NCBI GenBank assembly: GCA_021300155.1
Contig: JAJTID010000017.1
Span: 62,001-126,000 of the forward strand
Length of the DNA stretch: 64,000 nucleotides
Source of the DNA: Pirellula sp.
GTDB taxonomy: Bacteria; Planctomycetota; Planctomycetia; Pirellulales; Pirellulaceae
Direction of reading: 5' to 3'
In this document: positions 42,755 through 52,470 of the stretch, piece after piece
How the letters are laid out: each line of letters opens with the position of its first letter
Position numbering within the stretch: position 1 is the first letter of the stretch
Made by a program: the position numbers and the translations under genes
The notes under the pieces: model-generated
The model's input: only the letters and a program-made list of their open reading frames with translations
Database searches by the model: none
Told to the model about the DNA's origin: nothing

Positions 42755-44185
42755 CTACGTCAGAATGTCAGTGATTACCTTGGCACCTTCGACGCCGCTG
42801 AGTTTTGCATTCAAGCCTTGGAATTTGAAACTGAATGCATTGTGATCGATGCCCAATTGCTGCAGCATCGTCGCGTGTAGATCGTGCACGGTGGTCAAGT
42901 TCTCGACTACTCCATACCCTAGCTCGTCGGTTGCTCCGTATACGAGGCCGCCTTTGATACCCGCACCTGCAAGCCAAACGGTCATGGCTTTATTATGGTG
43001 GTCGCGGCCGTTACTGCCTTGGGACATCGGAGTTCGCCCGAATTCGCCAGCCCATACAATCAAGGTGTCTTGCAACATCCCACGTTGTTTGAGATCGTTG
43101 ATCAGTGCCATGCACGGTCGATCGATCTCGTTCGCTTTTTGTTCGACCCCTTCCTTCACACCTGAATGATGGTCCCAATCTTTGTGATAAAGCTGGATAA
43201 ATCGAACACCGCGTTCCGCAAGTCGTCTAGCCAATAGGCAATTCGAGCCGAACGATCCATCGCCTGGCGTACAACCATACAATTCCAGCATCTTTGCATC
43301 TTCGTTTCGCATATCCATGAGCTCGGGGACGCTGGACTGCAATCGGAATGCCATTTCGTATTGCGCGATTCGTGTCGCGATCTCAGGATCATGGACGGTC
43401 GATTCGTAGTGTTGGTTCAGAGCATTGATTGCCGCGACGTCCCCTTGTTGTCGGTCCTGAACGATGCCGGGGGGATTGTTCAAGTAGAGAACCGAATCCC
43501 CTTTGGACCTCAATTGGACTCCTTGATACTTCGACGGCAAAAAGCCACTGCTCCATTGCCGCCCGGCGATCGGTTGATTTTGCCCACCCTTTCCTAGTGA
43601 TGTCAGAACAACAAAACCAGGCAAATCTTCGGCCTCTGAACCGAGCCCATACGTAACCCATGCACCCATACTCGGGCGACCTGCGATCTGCGAGCCTGTG
43701 TTCATGAACATGTGGGCGGGATCATGATTGATGGCGTCTGTCGTCATCGACCGAACTAGGCAGATATCATCGATTACTGAACCGATGTGTGGGAAAAGCG
43801 AACAAATCTCGGTACCGTTCTTTCCAAACTTGGAGAACGGATGTTGAGGTGCAAAGCACTTGAGCTTCTGGCCCTGCAATTGCGCCAACTGTTGCCCTTT
43901 GGTCATCGACTCGGGCATGGGTTGGTCATGCATCTCGGTTAGTTTTGGTTTCGGGTCAAACGTTTCGAGTTGCGAAGGTCCACCCGCCATCGACAACCAG
44001 ATCACACGTTTCGCTCGTTGAGGCAGAGTGAGCTTCTCCAAGACGCCACGCGGAGGAGCCGCGCTCGCTGTTTGGATCGAACCCGTTGACTGAATCAACG
44101 ATGCCAACGCGACCGCCCCGAGCCCCTGCGAAGTACGACCGAGGAAAAGTCTTCTCGCCTGCAAATCATCGGGAGTCATGGTCAT
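42755..44185 (-). CDS. DUF1501 protein (second of a tandem pair)
   Basis: A 476-residue DUF1501 protein with a twin-arginine-like signal (ARRLFLGRTSQGLGAVALASLIQ). Family motifs are present: VIWLSMAGGPSQLETFDPKPKL, CLVRSMTTDAINHDPAHMFMNTG, LLARRLAERGVRFIQLYHKDWDHHSG, VWAGEFGRTPMSQGSNGRDHHN and VHDLHATMLQQLGIDH. Its start overlaps the stop of the paralogue upstream by four bases (ATGA), so translation is coupled. The two proteins are obviously similar along their whole length and arose by tandem duplication. Their activity is unknown; they go with the DUF1549/DUF1553 gene ahead of them. Confidence 0.88.
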   Translation of the reverse strand: MTMTPDDLQARRLFLGRTSQGLGAVALASLIQSTGSIQTASAAPPRGVLEKLTLPQRAKRVIWLSMAGGPSQLETFDPKPKLTEMHDQPMPESMTKGQQLAQLQGQKLKCFAPQHPFSKFGKNGTEICSLFPHIGSVIDDICLVRSMTTDAINHDPAHMFMNTGSQIAGRPSMGAWVTYGLGSEAEDLPGFVVLTSLGKGGQNQPIAGRQWSSGFLPSKYQGVQLRSKGDSVLYLNNPPGIVQDRQQGDVAAINALNQHYESTVHDPEIATRIAQYEMAFRLQSSVPELMDMRNEDAKMLELYGCTPGDGSFGSNCLLARRLAERGVRFIQLYHKDWDHHSGVKEGVEQKANEIDRPCMALINDLKQRGMLQDTLIVWAGEFGRTPMSQGSNGRDHHNKAMTVWLAGAGIKGGLVYGATDELGYGVVENLTTVHDLHATMLQQLGIDHNAFSFKFQGLNAKLSGVEGAKVITDILT

Positions 44186-45594
44186 AGTAAGATATCTTTC
44201 ACAATACGCGCTGCTTCGACACCCGTTAATCGAGCATCGAGCCCTTGGAATTTGTAACTAAAGGAGGTGTGCTCGATTCCGAGCAAATACAACATCGTGG
44301 CATGTAAATCGTGAACCGTCATCACGTTCTCGTTGGCTGCATATCCGAGTTCATCCGTTGCCCCATAGACAAAACCGGGCCGCACTCCTGCACCAGCAAG
44401 CCAAATGGACATCGCTTTGTTGTGATGATCGCGGCCTGCAGGACCTTTGTTCGATTGCTTCATCGGCGTTCGGCCGAACTCTCCCGCCCAAACAACCAAT
44501 GTATCGTCGAGCATTCCACGTTGTTTGAGATCCGTAATGAGTGCGGCACAAGCGCGGTCTACTTCTTTAGCTCGCAGAGGCAACTCTTCTCGCAACAAAC
44601 TGTGATGATCCCAGTCGCGATGATACAACTGGATGAATCGAGTCCCCCGTTCCGCAAGGCGTCGAGCTAATAAACAATTCGAAGCAAAGGAACCGTCTCC
44701 TGGCTGACAACCATACGACTCAAGTGTCTTCGATGATTCGTTTCGAATATCCACCAAGTCGGGTACGCTGGTCTGCATTTGAAATGCCATTTCGTATTGG
44801 GCGATACGCGTGGCAATCTCTGGGTCGCGAGCGGTCATGTCATGGAAGCGATTGAGCGAGGCAATCGCTTCCACATCGCGAGACTGGATTTCTGTACTGA
44901 TACCAGGTGGACTCTGAAGATAAAGGACCGGATCTCCTTTGCTTCGCAGCAATACACCTTGATGCTTGGACGGCAAGAAACCATTGTTCCATTGACGAGC
45001 CGCAATCGGTTGCGGCGTGCGTCCCTCGCCTGTCGAGATCATGACCACGAAACCAGGCAAATCTTCCGTTTCTGCCCCCAGTCCATACGTGAGCCACGAA
45101 CCCATACTCGGACGTCCTGCAATCTGAGAGCCTGTATTCATGAACATGTGAGCTGGATCATGATTGATGGCTTCGGTCGTCATGGATTTGACGATACAAA
45201 TCTCGTCCACCATGGATCCAATGTGAGGCAGCAGCTCCGATAGTTCTGTCTGATTTTTGCCAAAGCGCTGGAATCGAAATTGCGGTCCCTGGCAAACAAG
45301 AGCTTGTCCCTGGAGTTGTGCTAGTTGTTGTCCACGCGTGAAGGATTCTGGCATCGGTTTGCCATCCATCGACGCAAGCTTCGGTTTGTAATCAAAGAGC
45401 TCTAATTGCGATGGGCCGCCTGCCATCGTCAACCAAATAACTCGCTTCGCTTTCGGGGCGTAGGGAAGTGACCGTAGCACACCCCGCGTGCGATCCTCCA
45501 AAGTTCGAACCCCGAGAGACGGTTGAGCCAACCACGCAAAAGCAATGGATCCGAGAACGCTGGACGATCGTCGCAGGAACGATTGTCTATTCAT
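44182..45594 (-). CDS. DUF1501 protein (first of a tandem pair)
   Basis: The 470-residue paralogue of the following gene. ATG 45594 (MNRQSFLRRSSSVLGSIAFAWLA) is preferred to 45624 because it places the RR signal close to the N-terminus. Shared motifs include VIWLTMAGGPSQLELFDYKPKL, MTTEAINHDPAHMFMNTGSQIAGRPSMGSWLTYGLG, LYHRDWDHHS and VWAGEFGRTPMKQSNKGPAGRDHHN. It begins 54 bases downstream of the DUF1549/DUF1553 gene and overlaps its successor by four bases, so the three form an operon. This set has two DUF1501 proteins for one DUF1549/DUF1553, the reverse of the set at 14.9-21.3 kb. Confidence 0.88.
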   Translation of the reverse strand: MNRQSFLRRSSSVLGSIAFAWLAQPSLGVRTLEDRTRGVLRSLPYAPKAKRVIWLTMAGGPSQLELFDYKPKLASMDGKPMPESFTRGQQLAQLQGQALVCQGPQFRFQRFGKNQTELSELLPHIGSMVDEICIVKSMTTEAINHDPAHMFMNTGSQIAGRPSMGSWLTYGLGAETEDLPGFVVMISTGEGRTPQPIAARQWNNGFLPSKHQGVLLRSKGDPVLYLQSPPGISTEIQSRDVEAIASLNRFHDMTARDPEIATRIAQYEMAFQMQTSVPDLVDIRNESSKTLESYGCQPGDGSFASNCLLARRLAERGTRFIQLYHRDWDHHSLLREELPLRAKEVDRACAALITDLKQRGMLDDTLVVWAGEFGRTPMKQSNKGPAGRDHHNKAMSIWLAGAGVRPGFVYGATDELGYAANENVMTVHDLHATMLYLLGIEHTSFSYKFQGLDARLTGVEAARIVKDILL

Positions 45595-45648
45595 GGCTTG
45601 GGTCGATTGGGTTGCGAATTGCATGATCGTGCCGATGGGATGCTTTGC

Positions 45649-48204
45649 TTAAGATCTCGTTATCGTCTCATGTAAATTGAGCAAGACGCGAGTTACGTGC
45701 GTCCAAGCTGCCAGTTCTGTGAGTTCGATTCCCTCAAGAATCGGTGCAATTCCGACCTTGAGCAATTGAGCAGCGGATTTCGGGTCGTCGCGGTAAGCGG
45801 CTCGACGATCGATCAAGAGTTTCTGAATGGTCGCGAATTCGCTAGTCGTCGGCTCACGTTGTAAAGCACGTTGCCATGCGCGACGCAGCAACTCATCATC
45901 GCTACCCGATTTTTCACGTAGTACATTTGCTGCAAAGACACGGGCAGCTTCCACATACGTTGGATCATTCAACAGGACGAGGGCTTGCTGAGGGATATTC
46001 GAGCGATTGCGTTCAGCACAGCACTCTTCGCGTGTTGGTGCATCAAAGGCGAGCATGCTGGGATGCAAGAAGCTGCGTTGCCACCACGTGTATAGACCTC
46101 GTCGATACTGCGATTCTCCAGCATCGGCGGGATATGTCCGGCGTGGAAAATTAAGATTGTCCCAGTAGTCTTCTGGTTGATACGGCTTCGCGCTGGGGCC
46201 ACCCACCTTTGCGACCAACAAGCCAGAGATCGCGAGGGCATTGTCACGCACAAGCTCTGCTTCTAATCGATAAGTGCTTTGGCGAGCCAGTTCTCGATTG
46301 TACGGATCGGCCGCCAAAGCTTCTGGCGATGCAACAGAACTCTGTTGATACGTGGCGCTTGTTACAATCACACGCACCATGTGTTTCATATCCCATCCGC
46401 TATCCATAAACTCACAAGCGAGCCAATCGAGCAGTTCCGGATTAACAGGAGGTTCACCTTGTGCACCGAGATCGTCGAGTACTTTGCTCAGCCCCATTCC
46501 GAAGAACTGTTTCCAAAGTCGGTTCATCACGGTACGACTGGTGAGAGGATTGTCGCGAGAGACAATCCATCGTGCTAAGTCGTGTCGCGTCAATTCTGTT
46601 TCACCGCTCGAAGACTGCATTTTCGATTGAACCAAGTACTGAGGCAGTGCTGGTTTCATCACTTCGCCGCTTTCATCCATCCAGTCTCCGCGCGGAAGAA
46701 TCCTTACTGTGCGTTTGTCTTTTGTGCTTGTGCTGACCAAGCATTTTGGAAGAGCATTGTAGAGAGAGTCCTTTGCCGATTGCGCTTTTGCGAGTGCGTC
46801 ACGTTGCTCTTGGAATAAAGTGGTCCCTTGCGACAAGAAATAGTCTCGGATGGTATCGGTCTCATTCTTTTTGCGATCCTTAGCGGATTTTTCTAATGCC
46901 TTGGAGACGTTCTTGGCTCTGTCTTTGGCTTCTTTGCTGGCCTTGGAATCTTCTTTGAGTTCGGGGAGTGTGATCGAGTAACGAGCGATGTCCGATTCCC
47001 ACTGTTGTTGTGCGGATTCGAGTTGCTTTCGAATCGCGTCGTATTCTTTCTGAGCCTTGGCAAGCGAAGCTTCCAAATCAGCCAGACTTTTCTCTTGGTC
47101 CGGAGTTTTGATCGCCATTCCGTCTTCGCGTTTGCCAATAATCGGCTCTTGGATATCGGCGAAGAATGCGCCGAGAGCATAAAAGTCCCGCATAGTGAAC
47201 GGATCAAACTTATGATCATGGCATTGGGCGCAGCCAGTGGTTTGTCCAAGCCACGCGGCTCCTACCGCTCGTACTCGATCGGTAAGCATGCGTTGTTCGT
47301 AATCTTTTGGTTGGGCGCCGCCTTCTTCGGTGCTTAGCAACAATCGATTGAAGGCTGATCCGATGAGAGTCGACTGATTCTTGTCAGGAAGCAAATCACC
47401 GGCGATCTGCTCGATCGTAAATCGGTCGAAGGGCTTGTTCTCATTGAAGGATTGGATCACCCAGTCTCGATAAGGCCAGACATTGCGAGGATTGTCACTG
47501 TGATAACCAATGGTGTCTGCAAATCGTACGACATCCAACCATCCGATGGCCATTCGCTCGCCGTAATGCGGGTTCTGCAGCAACTGCTCGACGAGCTTGT
47601 CATATGCGTTTGCAGACGTATCGTTCACAAACGCTGCAACTTGCTCAGGCGTTGGGGGCAAACCAATAAGGTCTGCATAGAGGCGGCGGATCAAGACCCT
47701 TCGATCCGCCGGAGCGGACGGTTTGAGGCCGATTTTTTCAAGGCGACTTTGAACGAGCGTATCGATGGCGTTCTTGCCGGCTGGAATCGACGCCTTGATA
47801 GGTTTTTCATAGGACCAATGCAATTGGTACTCGGCACCTTGTTCGATCCATAGCCGGAGTGTTTCCTTTTGTTGGTCGGTAAGTTTCTTGTGAGACTCGG
47901 GAGGTGGCATCACTTCGGATGCATCCTTCGACAAGATTCGATCGAGCAGCTTGCTTTCCGCGGGCTTAGAGGGAACGATCGCCTTGAGATGGATCGCTTC
48001 TTCGCGAACGTCTAATCGTAGATCCGCTTCGCGATGATTCTTGTCAGGACCATGACAGTAGAAACAATTGTCCGAGAGTATTGGCCGAATGTCCCGATTG
48101 AACTCGAGCTTCTCTGCAGCAAATGTAACACTCGCACATGGTGTGAAACCAATGGCTGCGTAAACGAACGAAAGGACAACACGAAATACGGATGGGTTGG
48201 TCAT
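45649..48204 (-). CDS. PSCyt1/DUF1549/DUF1553 protein
   Basis: An exported protein of 851 residues. The start at 48204 (MTNPSVFRVVLSFVYAAIGFTPCASVTFAA) gives a signal peptide; the frame is open to 48255. PSCyt1 with C47-FYC-H51 is followed by the usual GPD and by SEVMPPPESHKKLT. DUF1549 covers about 130-330 and contains CAQCHDHKFDPF; a long Lys/Glu/Ala coiled coil lies around 375-475; DUF1553 covers about 545-820 and contains RDNPLTSRTVMNRLWKQFFGMGL. It heads the operon with the two DUF1501 genes. The two CXXCH sites suggest heme c. As with the other family members, the reaction is unknown. Confidence 0.87.
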   Translation of the reverse strand: MTNPSVFRVVLSFVYAAIGFTPCASVTFAAEKLEFNRDIRPILSDNCFYCHGPDKNHREADLRLDVREEAIHLKAIVPSKPAESKLLDRILSKDASEVMPPPESHKKLTDQQKETLRLWIEQGAEYQLHWSYEKPIKASIPAGKNAIDTLVQSRLEKIGLKPSAPADRRVLIRRLYADLIGLPPTPEQVAAFVNDTSANAYDKLVEQLLQNPHYGERMAIGWLDVVRFADTIGYHSDNPRNVWPYRDWVIQSFNENKPFDRFTIEQIAGDLLPDKNQSTLIGSAFNRLLLSTEEGGAQPKDYEQRMLTDRVRAVGAAWLGQTTGCAQCHDHKFDPFTMRDFYALGAFFADIQEPIIGKREDGMAIKTPDQEKSLADLEASLAKAQKEYDAIRKQLESAQQQWESDIARYSITLPELKEDSKASKEAKDRAKNVSKALEKSAKDRKKNETDTIRDYFLSQGTTLFQEQRDALAKAQSAKDSLYNALPKCLVSTSTKDKRTVRILPRGDWMDESGEVMKPALPQYLVQSKMQSSSGETELTRHDLARWIVSRDNPLTSRTVMNRLWKQFFGMGLSKVLDDLGAQGEPPVNPELLDWLACEFMDSGWDMKHMVRVIVTSATYQQSSVASPEALAADPYNRELARQSTYRLEAELVRDNALAISGLLVAKVGGPSAKPYQPEDYWDNLNFPRRTYPADAGESQYRRGLYTWWQRSFLHPSMLAFDAPTREECCAERNRSNIPQQALVLLNDPTYVEAARVFAANVLREKSGSDDELLRRAWQRALQREPTTSEFATIQKLLIDRRAAYRDDPKSAAQLLKVGIAPILEGIELTELAAWTHVTRVLLNLHETITRS

Positions 48205-48239
48205 AGTTGGCAGGATTGGTATTCTGGCTCGGCAACGGG

Positions 48240-48947
48240 CTAGGAAAACTTCCAACCCGCGCCGAGAGTCTCTTTTTGAATTTGAGTAAGGTCTCGGATC
48301 CCTTGCTTGGCAAGCTGAATCAAAGAAGCAAGTTCCGCGTCGTCAAAGGTAGCTTCTTCGCCGGTCCCTTGGAGTTCGATGAATCGACCTCCGCCGGTCA
48401 TCACAACATTCATATCGACATCTGCTTTCACATCGCGAGCATAGTCTAGGTCTAATGTCGGCGCTCCATCGACAATGCCTACACTGATGGCTGCAACGCT
48501 GGCACGCAGAGGATAGGCATCCGATGTTGCGTCTTGGAATACGGTGTTGACTGCATCGACGAGAGCAATAAAGCCACCCGTGATTGCAGCCGTTCGCGTT
48601 CCACCGTCCGCTTGAAGTACATCGCAATCGATTGTGAGCGAACGTTCACCGAGTTTAGACAAATCGGCAACGGCTCGAAAGGATCTGCCGATCAAGCGCT
48701 GAATCTCGGTCGTACGTCCGTCTACCTTTCCGGACCTCTCTCGCGATTTACGAGGAGAAGTGCTTCCCGGTAGCATATTGTACTCCGCCGTGATCCAACC
48801 TTTTCCGCGGCCGACCATCCAATCCGGCACACGATCTTCTAGGCTCGCCGTGCATAGAACGACGGTATCGCCGCAGCGGTACAGTACGCTACCAGGAGTT
48901 GTTTTCGTAAAGTGCCGTTGGATCGATACCGGTCGAAGAGATTGCAT
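48240..48947 (-). CDS. rph: Ribonuclease PH
   Basis: A 3'-to-5' phosphorolytic exonuclease that trims tRNA precursors, 235 residues. Motifs: LRPVSIQRHFTKTTPGSVLYRCGDTVVLCTAS, GWITAEYNMLPGST, the phosphate-binding stretch GRTTEIQRLIGRSFRAV, and DCDVLQADGGTRTAAITGG. The product starts at MQSLRPVSIQ and lacks the eight or so residues (M-R-P-x-G-R) that usually precede this, with no in-frame start further upstream, so the N-terminus is slightly short. It ends 35 bases before the DUF1549/DUF1553 gene on the same strand; read-through is possible but the functions are unrelated. Confidence 0.93.
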   Translation of the reverse strand: MQSLRPVSIQRHFTKTTPGSVLYRCGDTVVLCTASLEDRVPDWMVGRGKGWITAEYNMLPGSTSPRKSRERSGKVDGRTTEIQRLIGRSFRAVADLSKLGERSLTIDCDVLQADGGTRTAAITGGFIALVDAVNTVFQDATSDAYPLRASVAAISVGIVDGAPTLDLDYARDVKADVDMNVVMTGGGRFIELQGTGEEATFDDAELASLIQLAKQGIRDLTQIQKETLGAGWKFS

Positions 48948-48972
48948 AAATGGTTGGTGGGAGTTTTGAGAA

Positions 48973-48998
48973 GAGCACAGGCAAGGCCGCCTGTGCTC
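48973..48998 (-). terminator. Hairpin terminator between the Gfo/Idh gene and rph
   Basis: Perfect 10-bp GC-rich arms GAGCACAGGC (48973-48982) and GCCTGTGCTC (48989-48998), with a 6-base loop. On the reverse strand the stem is followed by TTCTCAAAACTC, a weak T-tract. It lies 58 bases after the Gfo/Idh stop and 26 bases before the rph start, so it probably insulates rph from the upstream transcript. Confidence 0.65.
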
Positions 48999-49055
48999 GT
49001 GAAGTAGCAGGGAACACGCTAGCAGCCTGTTCTACGATTAGCCAAGCCGAGGATA

Positions 49056-50396
49056 CTAACCGAGCTTTGGAATTTCGAAGCCGGCGCGGCGTGTTCGCGA
49101 TTGCATTGCTGCCGCTTGTGCATCGCCAACGATTTGTTCCGTCTTCGGATCCCATTTGATCTTTCGATTCAATCGGGCTGCGATGGCTGACAAGTGGCAC
49201 ATGTTCATCGTTTGAAGGTGGGAGTAGACGTCCGAAACGGGGAGTCCACCTTCACGAACGCAAGTGTAGAAGTTCTCTTTGTGACCTTCGAACTTTTTGT
49301 TCTTATAGAGCGCCATGACTTCCGCGTCGGTGTAAACGTCTTTATCCCAATTTTGCTCGATCGGTTCGCCCGTGATCTTGCCACGGTTCACAAAGATCTT
49401 CCCCTTGGTACCTTCAATCAAAAGTCCATTGTCGCCACGGCTGGTAACATGGATTTCGAGGCCGTTTGCCAATCGATGAATGACGTTGAAGTCATGCGAA
49501 GTGTTATAGTGGTTGTTGACGGTTGGGTTGCCGTCCTTGTATTCCACTGGGTGTTTGGCATCAGTACCGTCGACTTCGACCGGGCCTGTTCCTTGTTCGG
49601 TCAATCCGGCAGCCCAAAGTGCAATGTCGATGTGGTGAGCGCCCCAATCGGTGAACTTGCCACCCGAGTATTCGTACCACCAACGGAATTGGTAATGGCA
49701 TCGTTCTTTGATGAAATCGACAGGCTGCGTTTGGCCTTGCCACATGTTCCAGTCAAGGTTCTCTGGAGGCGTGCTGGTATTGAACGGACCGCCAACGTCT
49801 CCACCATTGATGCCGCAAGTGATCTTCTTGAGATCTCCGAGGAGCCCCTTCTGTGCCATGTTCACCGCACGCATGAAGCGACCTTTATCCGAACGTTGTT
49901 GTGTACCTACGACGAACACGAGTTTCGGATTGGCTTTGCAAGCCGCGCGGATGAGGAGGTTCTCTTCTAACGTGAGTGTCAGTGGTTTTTGGCAGAAGAC
50001 ATGCTTGCCAGCTTGAAGTGCTTCGACAGCAATCTTGGTATGCCAATGGTCTGGGGTCACGATGCTTACAACATCGATGTCTTTTCGATCGAGTACTTTT
50101 CGGTAATCGCGATAGGCTGCCGCTTTCCCCTTACCAATTTTTGGATCGTACTTGGCTCGATACATATGGTCGAAGTCGACATCGCAGACAGCGACGATAT
50201 CTCCGAAGTTTGCATGCCCATGAGCATCGCCGGTCCCCATGCTACCGGTACCGATGCAACCGATTTTGAACTTATCGTTCGCGGAGGTCGTCTTGTCTTG
50301 TGCGGAAGAAGATGTCGTAAAGTAAGGAGTGGTGGTGGCTGCAGCGGTTGCAACTGCGGTGGTAGTTAGAAAACTGCGGCGGGTCTGCTGAGTCAT
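49056..50396 (-). CDS. Gfo/Idh/MocA family oxidoreductase, Tat-exported, with QKP motif
   Basis: A 446-residue oxidoreductase of the glucose-fructose oxidoreductase type. ATG 50396 opens a Tat signal (MTQQTRRSFLTTTAVATAAA); the longer frame to 50435 puts this signal too far in. The NAD-binding motif is IGCIGTGSMGTGDAHGH. The usual EKP motif reads QKP here (VFCQKPLTLTLEEN), keeping the lysine that is the functional residue. Downstream, YSGGKFTDWGAHHIDIALWAAGL carries the family His pair. The substrate is unknown. It is only broadly similar to the protein at 5958-7304. It is divergent from the antiporter gene. Confidence 0.87.
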   Translation of the reverse strand: MTQQTRRSFLTTTAVATAAATTTPYFTTSSSAQDKTTSANDKFKIGCIGTGSMGTGDAHGHANFGDIVAVCDVDFDHMYRAKYDPKIGKGKAAAYRDYRKVLDRKDIDVVSIVTPDHWHTKIAVEALQAGKHVFCQKPLTLTLEENLLIRAACKANPKLVFVVGTQQRSDKGRFMRAVNMAQKGLLGDLKKITCGINGGDVGGPFNTSTPPENLDWNMWQGQTQPVDFIKERCHYQFRWWYEYSGGKFTDWGAHHIDIALWAAGLTEQGTGPVEVDGTDAKHPVEYKDGNPTVNNHYNTSHDFNVIHRLANGLEIHVTSRGDNGLLIEGTKGKIFVNRGKITGEPIEQNWDKDVYTDAEVMALYKNKKFEGHKENFYTCVREGGLPVSDVYSHLQTMNMCHLSAIAARLNRKIKWDPKTEQIVGDAQAAAMQSRTRRAGFEIPKLG

Positions 50397-50633
50397 GCGG
50401 AAAGCTCCAGGAGGGAAAAACGGATACAGGGGCATTTTTGGTGTGAAGTTCCATTGTGGCTTGGAATTCGCCCAAAAGGAAGGGCAAGGGCAACAGGATT
50501 GAATGTTTGTTTGGATAGCCAGCTCAATGCTTGTTGTTTCGGGTTACGCCAAACTCTGCAACTCGATAGATTCGACGAAAAAATGAGATTACGGGAGGGA
50601 GCGAATCCCAGCGATGAAGAAAGGAACGAAAAC

Positions 50634-52370
50634 ATGCACGATATGGAGTTGTTGATAACGCTAGGTGGCGGATTGGGTGCAGCGTTGGTTTTGGGGTACG
50701 TAACGCATCGCCTAGGATTGTCTCCGATCGTTGGTTACTTATTGGCAGGAATTGTCGTCGGCCCAAACTCGCCTGGTTTTGTTGCGAACTCGGAAATTGC
50801 AAAGCAATTAGCTGAGCTTGGCGTCATTCTCTTGATGTTTGGTGTGGGGCTGCATTTTGATCTAGGGGAATTGTCACGCGTAAAACGAGTCGCCATACCG
50901 GGCGCATCGGTTCAATGTTTCATTTCGTTTTTGGCGGGATTGGTTGCAGCCAACTTCTTTGGCTGGTCATTTTCAGCCTCCGTTGTTTTTGGGATTTCGA
51001 TCGCATTTGCGAGCACGGTCGTCGTGATGCGAGTATTGGCGGACGCGAACGAGGTTCAATCGTTGATAGGAAGCGTGGCCATCGGATGGCTCATCGTGCA
51101 AGACGTACTAGCGGTGCTTGTGTTGGTGCTGCTGCCGTCGATGGGTGGTGAGCAGCAGTTAACCGCGCCCGAGATCGGAGGTGCTATTGCGATGACGGTA
51201 CTGAAGATTGCCATTGCTATTGCTGCCATTGTAGTCATTGGAGGTCGAGCCATTCCAACTATCCTCAAGCATGTTGCTGCAACCCATTCACGCGAGTTGT
51301 TCACGCTTACGGTGTTGGTGATTGTACTCGGGATTGCTATCGGCTCGTCGGAATTGTTCGGTGTATCCGTTGCATTAGGAGCGTTCATGGCGGGAGTTGT
51401 GGTAGGGCAATCTGATTTCGCAGTGCGTGCAGCTACGGAAGCTCTTCCGATGCGAGATGCATTCGCAGTCCTTTTCTTTGTCTCGATTGGAATGTTGCTT
51501 GATCCAAACGTGCTCGTAGAATCGCGTGGCAAGCTATTGGCGACGCTTGGAATAGTTATGTTGATTACGCCATTCGTGTGCATGACTCTGTCGCTAGCGT
51601 TAGGCTATCCACTCGAGCTTAGTTTGCGGGTGGCTTTTTCATTGGCACAGATTGGCGAGTTCTCTTTTATCATCTCCAGTCTCGCTCAGGAGATTCAATT
51701 GATTCCAGCCGAAGTGATGCAGGTCTTGGTAGCCGTATCGATCGCATCGATATCGATCTCACCGATCTTGCAACAGTTCGTCGACCCGATGGTAGGAGTC
51801 GCCAAGCGATCAACGATGCTCCAACCGTTGTTGGTTATGCGCGAACCCTTTAGCAGAAGGGTAAAACTGAATAACCCAACGGATACCGTGTATGCGGATG
51901 AATTGCATCGCGCGGTTATCGTGGGCTATGGTCCAGTTGGCAAGACGGTCGCAAGATTGCTATCCGAAAATGGAGTTCAGCCCTCGATCATTGAAATGAA
52001 TCATGCGACACTCGAATCCGTACGGCAAGCAGGCTTTCCGGTCACGTTGGGGGACGCAACACATGCAGATACGCTCAAAATGGCTGGGATCGAGACCAGT
52101 TCGAGTTTGATACTCGGCGCTTCGGCGATACGTGGAGCAGAAGAGGTGATTCGCGTCGCTCGACTATTGAATCCTGAAATCAAGGTGATCGTTCGAGCTG
52201 CATCGTTGCGAGAACGAGCATCGTTGTTAAAATCGGGAGCCAATACCGTCTTTTCAGGGGAGAGCGAGGTGGCGATGGCATTGGCGGAATACTTGTTACG
52301 CGATCTCGGAGCAACTCCGGAGCAGATTGATCGTGAGCGAGACAGGGTGCGTACGGAGATACTTGGCTGA
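50634..52370 (+). CDS. Cation:proton antiporter, YbaL/KefB type (CPA2)
   Basis: A 578-residue monovalent cation/proton antiporter. The N-terminal membrane domain has about 12 helices and aligns well with E. coli YbaL (LGVILLMFGVGLHF, STVVVMRVL, AIGWLIVQDVLAVLVLVLLP, LFTLTVLVIVLGIAIGSSELFGVSVALGAFMAGVVVGQS, LPMRDAFAVLFFVSIGMLLDP). The C-terminal TrkA-N domain binds a nucleotide (VIVGYGPVGKTVARLLSENG, about 427-446). ATG 50634 is chosen because AAGGA lies 9-10 bases upstream and the sequence aligns from MHDMELLITLGGG; the frame extends 60 residues further without resemblance. The role is probably potassium or sodium efflux and pH balance. It converges on the porin gene through a shared terminator. 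Confidence 0.9.
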   Translation: MHDMELLITLGGGLGAALVLGYVTHRLGLSPIVGYLLAGIVVGPNSPGFVANSEIAKQLAELGVILLMFGVGLHFDLGELSRVKRVAIPGASVQCFISFLAGLVAANFFGWSFSASVVFGISIAFASTVVVMRVLADANEVQSLIGSVAIGWLIVQDVLAVLVLVLLPSMGGEQQLTAPEIGGAIAMTVLKIAIAIAAIVVIGGRAIPTILKHVAATHSRELFTLTVLVIVLGIAIGSSELFGVSVALGAFMAGVVVGQSDFAVRAATEALPMRDAFAVLFFVSIGMLLDPNVLVESRGKLLATLGIVMLITPFVCMTLSLALGYPLELSLRVAFSLAQIGEFSFIISSLAQEIQLIPAEVMQVLVAVSIASISISPILQQFVDPMVGVAKRSTMLQPLLVMREPFSRRVKLNNPTDTVYADELHRAVIVGYGPVGKTVARLLSENGVQPSIIEMNHATLESVRQAGFPVTLGDATHADTLKMAGIETSSSLILGASAIRGAEEVIRVARLLNPEIKVIVRAASLRERASLLKSGANTVFSGESEVAMALAEYLLRDLGATPEQIDRERDRVRTEILG

Positions 52371-52415
52371 TACGGAACAGAAATCTAACATCGACATCTA
52401 CTGTGCGCAAACAAA

Positions 52416-52441
52416 AACACCTCGCCGGGCAGCGAGGTGTT
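52416..52441 (-). terminator. Strong intrinsic terminator between the antiporter and porin genes
   Basis: Arms AACACCTCGC (52416-52425) and GCGAGGTGTT (52432-52441), 10 bp perfect, 6-base loop. On the reverse strand it is followed by TTTTTGTTTG, making a classic terminator for the porin gene; on the forward strand TTATAA follows, so it may also stop transcription from the antiporter gene. Confidence 0.88.
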
Positions 52442-52470
52442 TATAATTGATTGAAGTCGATCGGCTTTCA

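Noticed and set aside
49194-49970. Forward 258-residue frame
   Set aside because: Lies wholly antisense to the well-supported Gfo/Idh gene.
50454-50633. 60-residue N-terminal extension of the antiporter
   Set aside because: No similarity to the family, and a ribosome site with ATG 50634 matches the known N-terminus.
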